DNA of 8,728 nt. It comes from an uncultured Clostridia bacterium. GTDB lineage: Bacteria > Bacillota > Clostridia > TANB77 > CAG-508. The notes under the pieces were generated by a model. The model was not told where the DNA came from. It made no database searches and was given only the letters and a program-made list of their open reading frames with translations. Location of the stretch: assembly GCA_948919095.1 (NCBI GenBank), contig CAQYCU010000060.1, forward strand, positions 1-8,728, in the 5' to 3' direction. How positions within the stretch are numbered: the first letter of the stretch is position 1; each line of letters opens with the position of its first letter. This document shows positions 5,647 through 8,728 of the stretch, piece by piece. The position numbers and the translations under genes were made by a program.

Positions 5647-7182
5647 TTATTCTTTTGTGTCTGTATAGTAATTAGCATTAATGTCTGGCGCTAGATGCCA
5701 TTTTCCAATAAAACTTACTATTGGATTTTGCATTAATTCATATGTTGGCTCAACTACAACTTTTCCGTTTTGGTCAAGTGTTCCCCATTTTCCATCTTTT
5801 TTTACTGCTACATATCCGTAATTGTTTTGTTCTGTTGCATCATCATATATATAGTCTACTATTACTATGTCTTTTTCGTTGACATATCCGTATTTTCCGT
5901 CTTTTTTTGATAAGAATAATGTGTTTCCTGTATATACGTCTTTTGATGTTTTTTCTTCAAGCTGGAAATTATAGTATTTATAGTCGTTTCCAACTCTTAA
6001 TTTTATAAAACTATTTGTGTCATTTATTTCTGATACTATTCCTGTGCATTTTGTTTGGAAGTTTGTTGTGTTCATTAGGTCTGTTTGTCCATCTTCTTTG
6101 TCAGCTTCTATAAAGCCTTCTTTATCCATATATGTCATATTTGTATAATTGAATGCAACTTTCTCAGTCCCATCAATGTTTATTATTCCATATTTATTGT
6201 CTTTTTTTGCTATATAATTTCCATCAATTATATATTCTAAGTATTGATATTCTGTATTTATTTTGGTTTCGCCTTTATCGTCTATTATTCCGTAGTTTTC
6301 TCCATCTTTTATGATTAGATTATTATTGTCAATGCTGATAACTTCCTTGAATTTGTTTTTTAATATTACTTCTCTATCTTCATTAACTAATTCTAAATCA
6401 TCGCCTTCTTTTACTACATACATATTGCTTCCATATATCTTTTTAATTTCTGTATATTTGCATTCTAATACTTGCCTTTTGTTGTAGTTTATTATTCCAT
6501 ACTTACTGCTGTCATTTTTTACAATGTATCCATCTGCGTATTTTGTTGTAAGTGCTTGTATGTCAGAATATTTATTTTCTATTATCTTATTTCCACTGTT
6601 ATCTACTAATCCTTTTTGATTGTCTTTTACTGTTATGAAACTATTTTTTATATATTTGATAGGGTATATCTCTGTATATTCACATGCTAGTAATTCTTTT
6701 CCTTTATAGTTTATTAAACCATATTTTCCGTCTTTTAATACTTTTAATGCATTTGAGTCATAATATACTATTCCATCTCCATCAATGTTTTGGAGTGGTT
6801 CTACTTTGTCATAGTCTGTGAATAGCTCTGTTGATTTACTGTTGATTGCTTTTGAGTCATATGTACCTTCATCTAAGTTTATATTTGTTTGGCAAATAAA
6901 TACTTCTTTGGTTTGGTCAGGTATTGTTATCATTGCATCATATGTTGGAGATATTACAGTTTCACCTAATGAGTTTATTACTCCCCATTTGCCATCAGTA
7001 TAAACTGATATATATGAGTTTGCAATTTTTTTAGTATTGGTTCCTGCTTTTGTTTTTGGTGAACTTGCATATTTTACTGCTAGTACAATTAGCATAATTA
7101 TTACTATGAACACTAATGCTGTTGCTACTACTTTTTTCATGTTTAGCTTTGGTTCGCCGTCGTATCTTCTTCCCTTTCCCAT
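5647..7182 (-). CDS. Membrane-anchored WG-repeat protein
   Basis: This is a 511-residue protein with a short basic cytoplasmic N-terminus (MGKGRRYDGEPKLNMKK), one membrane helix (about 18-37) and a long extracytoplasmic part. That part is built from roughly nine to eleven WG-type repeats of about 40-50 residues. Clear ones begin DGKWGVINSLGE (63-74), DGKYGLINYKGK, SSKYGIINYNKR, GENYGIIDDKGE, DNKYGIINIDGT, DGKYGYVNEKD and DGKWGTLDQNGK near the C-terminus. Several middle copies have lost the W/Y-G core. WG repeats form beta-rich modules of mostly unknown role; envelope binding or scaffolding is a reasonable guess but not shown. The start is supported by GAGG at 7190-7193, seven bases upstream, and by a promoter at 7219-7247, so the gene is transcribed separately from spoIIE. 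The frame is intact. Confidence 0.88.
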   Translation of the reverse strand: MGKGRRYDGEPKLNMKKVVATALVFIVIIMLIVLAVKYASSPKTKAGTNTKKIANSYISVYTDGKWGVINSLGETVISPTYDAMITIPDQTKEVFICQTNINLDEGTYDSKAINSKSTELFTDYDKVEPLQNIDGDGIVYYDSNALKVLKDGKYGLINYKGKELLACEYTEIYPIKYIKNSFITVKDNQKGLVDNSGNKIIENKYSDIQALTTKYADGYIVKNDSSKYGIINYNKRQVLECKYTEIKKIYGSNMYVVKEGDDLELVNEDREVILKNKFKEVISIDNNNLIIKDGENYGIIDDKGETKINTEYQYLEYIIDGNYIAKKDNKYGIINIDGTEKVAFNYTNMTYMDKEGFIEADKEDGQTDLMNTTNFQTKCTGIVSEINDTNSFIKLRVGNDYKYYNFQLEEKTSKDVYTGNTLFLSKKDGKYGYVNEKDIVIVDYIYDDATEQNNYGYVAVKKDGKWGTLDQNGKVVVEPTYELMQNPIVSFIGKWHLAPDINANYYTDTKE

Positions 7183-7218
7183 ATTAGTTCCTCATTTCGC
7201 TTAATTTTATACTTGTAT

Positions 7219-7247
7219 ACTATATCAGTTTTTTTGGAATTTTTCAA
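7219..7247 (-). promoter_or_regulatory. Sigma-A-type promoter of the WG-repeat gene
   Basis: On the minus strand, TTGAAA (7242-7247), a 17-base spacer and TATAGT (7219-7224) lie about 40 bases upstream of the ATG. The hairpin ending spoIIE is just upstream, so this gene forms its own unit. Confidence 0.7.
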
Positions 7248-7277
7248 TACTTTTCATAAAATTATGTAAATTAATTT

Positions 7278-7303
7278 AAAAAGTTCGCTTTAGCGAACTT
7301 TTT
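7278..7303 (-). terminator. Intrinsic terminator of spoIIE with the stop codon in its loop
   Basis: A perfect 11-bp inverted repeat (AAAAAGTTCGC at 7278-7288, GCGAACTTTTT at 7293-7303) encloses a four-base loop. On the minus strand the loop reads TAAA and contains the spoIIE stop codon, so the first arm is still coding (Lys-Lys-Val-Arg). The arm ends in five T on the minus strand and seven T on the plus strand, so it may work in both directions. Confidence 0.85.
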
Positions 7304-8728
7304 TTAAAACTTTTGTAACAATAATACTCATATCATCTTGTGGTTTCCCAAAATCGTTGTCAATAGATTCTTTAAGTATTATATTTGCTATTCTTTCTGG
7401 GATATCTGTTTGTATTTCTTCTAATAAATGTTGTATCCATAATTTTCTATTTTCGTATTCTTTGTTAGATTCTATTATTCCATCACTACACATTACTATT
7501 ATGTCTCCGTCTTTTAAGTCTTTGTCATAAGTATCTATTTTTATATTGCTTATAACTCCTGCTGGAAGGGAATTTGATTCTATCATACTTACTTTTTTCC
7601 CACGTTTTATGTATGTTGGTGATGCTCCATTTTTTAGAAATTCTATTTTCCCAGCATATAAATCTAATATTTCGATATCAAGTGTTGCATACATTTCTTC
7701 GTCAGTTGTATTTAATAAATTTGAGTTTATTAAATTTATTGAAGTTTCTTTGTCAAAACCTGTGCTTAGTAGTCTTTCTAACATGCTTATTGCTATTTTG
7801 CTGTTTTTTCTAGCTTCTGGTCCTGAACCCATTCCATCGCTTATTGCTAACATATATTTTCCATCTTCAAGTGTAATTTGTGAGGTTATATCTCCTGATA
7901 CTATTGAGTTGTCTTTTTTGGTTCTTGCTATTCCTGTTTGTAGTAAAAATTTATCTTCTGATATGTATGTATATTTACATATACCTTTGTTTTGCCTTAT
8001 TCCACATTCTTGGCTTTGTACTTTTACTTTTTCATTTAGACCTTTTTCTATTTCTTTTTTTATTTGTTTTACTGGGCAATTTTTTCCTGTCTCTTCCTCA
8101 CATATACTTGTATAAACTGTAATATAATATCTTCCTGATGCTTCTTGTTTTAAGCGTATGTTTTTTACTCCTACTTTTTCTAATTTTTCTTTTATTGAGT
8201 TTTCTATTTTTTCAAATTTGTCTTTTTCTTTACTGTTGTTTGATATATTGTTTGTAAGGTTGTCTATTGCGTTTTTGACGCATTTTAACTCTGTAGACAT
8301 ATTGTTACTCTTCTCATCTATTTTCTTTTGCCAAATGGCGTCTTTTTTGCAAATTGTATAAGCATTATTTATTATCTTTAGGACATCTCTTATTTCTTGT
8401 CTTTCTTTTATTTTTGAGAAGTTATCATCAGAGTTCATCACATAAATGTTATGTTTTGCTAGTATTGATATAAGTCCATTTTCAGTTAATATGTTATTTT
8501 CTATTATATTGTCTAATATATCTGCTATCATATTTCCTTGGTTTTGTTCTAAATATTCATATAGTATATTGCTTTTTATGTTTTGTAATTTTTTTTCTAT
8601 TTCTGCCTCAAATTTTTGTAAGTTTTTGTCATATGTATTTGTTGTTGAATTTGAATAATTTTTTGCTAAGTCGTCTACTGTTTTTGATATACTTTTTAAT
8701 TTTACTAATGTGTCTGTTCCTTCTTCTA
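7290..8728 (-). CDS. spoIIE: SpoIIE, stage II sporulation protein E, PP2C phosphatase (5' part outside window)
   Basis: The frame is open from the right edge (first full codon ending at 8726), so this is the C-terminal 478 residues of a longer protein; Bacillus SpoIIE has about 827. The visible part holds the regulatory region (helical, about 1-200, with paired Cys) and the complete PP2C domain. Counting from the first visible codon, the metal-binding and catalytic motifs are SGD (Asp279), SDGMGSG (296-302), ATLD (Asp350), CSDG (Asp415) and QDDMS (464-465). SpoIIE dephosphorylates SpoIIAA in the forespore, which frees sigma-F, and it also localises to the septum. The ten-helix membrane domain would lie outside the window. 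The ATG at 8531 is internal and should not be taken as the start, because the preceding 65 codons continue the same helical domain. The TAA stop sits in the loop of the terminator hairpin. Confidence 0.95.
   Translation of the reverse strand, partial: EEGTDTLVKLKSISKTVDDLAKNYSNSTTNTYDKNLQKFEAEIEKKLQNIKSNILYEYLEQNQGNMIADILDNIIENNILTENGLISILAKHNIYVMNSDDNFSKIKERQEIRDVLKIINNAYTICKKDAIWQKKIDEKSNNMSTELKCVKNAIDNLTNNISNNSKEKDKFEKIENSIKEKLEKVGVKNIRLKQEASGRYYITVYTSICEEETGKNCPVKQIKKEIEKGLNEKVKVQSQECGIRQNKGICKYTYISEDKFLLQTGIARTKKDNSIVSGDITSQITLEDGKYMLAISDGMGSGPEARKNSKIAISMLERLLSTGFDKETSINLINSNLLNTTDEEMYATLDIEILDLYAGKIEFLKNGASPTYIKRGKKVSMIESNSLPAGVISNIKIDTYDKDLKDGDIIVMCSDGIIESNKEYENRKLWIQHLLEEIQTDIPERIANIILKESIDNDFGKPQDDMSIIVTKVLKKVR

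Noticed and set aside
7546..8115. Plus-strand frame of 189 codons opposite spoIIE
   Set aside because: It is the shadow of the conserved PP2C domain, and composition and start context do not support a gene.

Overview
This window looks like a piece of the chromosome of a low-GC, endospore-forming member of the Clostridia (Firmicutes), probably an uncultured gut-type lineage. The reasons are the A+T-rich sequence, strong AGGAGG-type ribosome binding sites, TTGACA/TATAAT-type promoters, a clear SpoIIE phosphatase, and a small Spo0E-like protein. All ten genes lie on the minus strand, so transcription runs from high to low coordinates. All nine visible stop codons are TAA. No transposase, integrase, relaxase, tRNA, rRNA or CRISPR array is visible.

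Right part (8728 to about 4300), sporulation and cell-envelope genes. First comes the 3' part of spoIIE (PP2C phosphatase that activates sigma-F), closed by a hairpin whose loop holds the stop codon. Next is a membrane-anchored WG-repeat protein with its own promoter. It is followed by a locally GC-rich, inverted-repeat-bounded intergenic element of about 130 bp. Then comes a 256-residue tail-anchored protein of unknown function, and a 46-residue Spo0E-family protein behind a good sigma-A promoter.

Left part (4226 to 1), a type IV secretion-like (VirB/Trb/Tra-type) module. A VirB2/TrbC-like pilin gene stands alone between a consensus promoter and a strong terminator. After about 340 bp carrying two tandem promoters comes a tight five-gene operon: pilin-like 2, pilin-like 3, a PrgI/VirB3-like membrane protein, a membrane-anchored protein resembling a detached VirB4/TraC N-terminal domain, and a VirB4-type ATPase cut by the window edge just after its Walker A motif.

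The pilins, the PrgI-like protein, the TraC-like protein and the ATPase are the core of a single-membrane (Gram-positive) type IV secretion machine, in which the ATPase would drive pilin handling and substrate transport. Nothing visible shows whether it moves DNA or protein. Its position directly beside sporulation genes, without visible mobility genes, raises the question of whether it is a resident chromosomal machine or the edge of an integrated conjugative element. That question is open from this window alone.
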